A stretch of 64,000 nt of DNA, from positions 50,691,844 through 50,755,843 of the forward strand of contig JANCRA010000003.1 in assembly GCA_024362935.1 (NCBI GenBank). Reading direction: 5' to 3'. The translations under genes were made by a program, and so were the position numbers. The notes below the pieces were generated by a model, which was not told the DNA's origin, searched no databases, and saw nothing but the letters and a program-made list of their open reading frames with translations. Numbering within the stretch: the stretch's first letter is position 1; each line of letters opens with the position of its first letter. The DNA is from Setophaga petechia (taxonomy: Eukaryota > Chordata > Aves > Passeriformes > Parulidae). This document shows, in pieces, positions 63,000 to 64,000 of this stretch.

Positions 63000-63645
63000 A
63001 GCAGATACAGGAGCTGCAGAATGGCCATCTGGCCCAGCATCCTGTCTTCAACAATGGCCATAAGCAAACCTCATGTCGAAGTTAAGGACAGGAGCAAACG
63101 TATATGACACTTTCTTTGAGCACATTCCCAGTCCTGGAATTACTTTATGCTCCAATGTTTCCTGAGCCTGGTCTGGCCTCTTGGGAACACCCAACAGAGC
63201 TGTCCCTTCCAGGTGCTTGCCTTGTCTCCCCTTAGAGCCATGCAGGCACTTTTTGCACCCAAAGCATCTGTTGGCAGGAAGTCTACCTCTAGAAGTTTGT
63301 TTTGAACATGATTCCTGCCAAGATCATTTGACAGCCCTTATTTCTTGTGGCCTAAGAGATGGCAACAGGCATCCACCCACCCATGCCACCAGAGGCTTGT
63401 AGACTTCTATCAGATCCCACCTTACTCCCTTATTTTCTGTACTGAAGCACCCCAGGAGGTGCAGTCACTCCTTGCTCAGACCTTTGGTCATTCTTTCTGC
63501 CCTTTCCAGGGCCTTTTGCAGTTTTAGGGTTTGTTTCTTTTGCAGCAGAGGGGCCAGCACTGCACAGGGATGGAGTATGGGCTTGCAGAATGACATGGTG
63601 GCAGCTCTCCAATACTCCAGGGCCACAGCCCACACAGTTTGGGAC
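63000..63645 (-). mobile_element. Decayed CR1-type LINE, 3' part, antisense
   Basis: Read on the plus strand, this stretch follows the order of an antisense amniote CR1 LINE tail. It starts near 63029 with a 'ctggcccagcatcctgtcttc' type 3'-end block. A block with 'catttgacagcccttatttc' follows near 63327, then 'gacttctatcagatccc' near 63403. Next come 'cttactcccttattttctg' near 63422 and a 'ccagcactgcacagggatgg' block near 63554. The element therefore runs on the minus strand with its 3' end at the low coordinate. A minus-strand frame at 63465-63650 retains a fragment (ALERAERMTKGLSKE) resembling the conserved C-terminal part of CR1 ORF2 after the reverse transcriptase. Stops and indels break the frame, so it is dead. 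The family match comes from remembered CR1 sequence, not a database search. The subfamily is not assigned; divergence suggests an old copy. The 5' limit is uncertain. Confidence 0.8.
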
Positions 63646-63650
63646 AACAA
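63465..63650 (-). pseudogene. Remnant of CR1 ORF2 C-terminal coding region
   Basis: This 61-codon minus-strand open frame lies inside the CR1 relic. Its end reads KLQKALERAERMTKGLSKE, which resembles the segment joining the reverse transcriptase domain to the C-terminal helix-rich tail of CR1 ORF2 proteins. No catalytic YADD box or endonuclease domain is present, as expected for a 5'-truncated copy. An overlapping frame at 63430-63633 carries the continuation, which points to a frameshift. It is not a functional gene. Confidence 0.5.
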
Positions 63651-64000
63651 GTGAAGAGAAACCTCTTCAAGCTGCAGGACAAAGGGAACAGTACAATTCT
63701 TATGATGATTGTGGCTGCAGAAGTATCTGTCTATTCATACTGCAAGGATCTGAACCTCAGATGGGCAACAGCCTGAATATTTACTAGTTACCAATCTTAT
63801 TTACCAATAATATTACAAAATACCTTTTGGAACTTGGTGAGCAAAACCAGATCTATTCAAAGGTATCATCTACTCACAGGTAGCACATTATTCAGCCCAC
63901 AGAAAGTGACCATTTCTATATAAATATTTTGCATTACTTACACTTTTTTGTTACGTAAAAACGTTCAGAAGCTGACTGGATTGGCAATATGTGCACAGTT

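Noticed and set aside
1..64000. tRNA, rRNA, CRISPR arrays, bacterial promoters and operons
   Set aside because: No A/B-box pair with a cloverleaf, no rRNA core sequence and no spaced identical repeats were seen. The sequence is vertebrate-like, so prokaryotic feature types do not apply.

Overview
This window looks like ordinary non-coding nuclear DNA from an amniote, most likely a bird. No protein-coding gene, rRNA, tRNA, CRISPR array or operon can be supported. The longest open frames (206, 201, 177, 167, 154, 151 and 149 codons) show no recognisable domain, usually overlap equally long frames on the other strand, and sit in mixed or low-complexity sequence. The DNA is AT-rich, CpG-poor and full of simple repeats. 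The only transposable elements I can recognise are an old CR1-type LINE tail at the right edge and several short, decayed SINE relics of the MIR/CORE-SINE kind. I see no Alu- or L1-like sequence and no long terminal repeat. Sparse repeats with CR1 plus old MIR-like relics suggest a bird rather than a mammal. A turtle or crocodilian is possible but would be expected to carry more CR1 and MIR copies. The window is either intergenic or inside a very long intron; the sequence does not say which.

Layout. 1-8.6 kb: unique AT-rich DNA with a (TA)n tract, a short GC-rich island with a tight CpG cluster (about 3.2-3.7 kb), and a possible MIR fragment (4.88 kb). 8.6-16 kb: a possible conserved regulatory block with a palindromic homeodomain-type site (8.65-8.9 kb), short tandem duplications, two MIR-like relics (11.6 and 13.4 kb), a G-run repeat (14.3 kb) and an (ATT)n array (15.96 kb). 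16-31 kb: mostly unique DNA with an (ATATT)n array (21.8 kb), a MIR-like relic (24.3 kb) and (TA)n tracts. 31.2-31.6 kb: a degenerate minisatellite with a period near 37 bp, followed by a TA/TG array able to fold back on itself (31.8 kb). 34-42 kb: small tandem repeats, two long T runs, and a MIR-like relic interrupted by T22 (39.8 kb). 42.7 kb: an (AAAAG)n array. 45.8 and 49.8 kb: an 84-bp segment present twice in direct orientation at about 94% identity. 52 kb: a (TCTA)n array. 55-60 kb: unique DNA, some with transcription-factor-site character, plus two MIR-like relics. 63.0-63.6 kb: the CR1 tail on the minus strand.

No set of genes works together here, and I found no new biological system. 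The observations most worth checking are the 84-bp dispersed duplication, the 37-bp minisatellite, the T-run inside an old SINE, and a handful of candidate conserved non-coding elements. The last group rests on sequence texture alone and needs alignment to other genomes.
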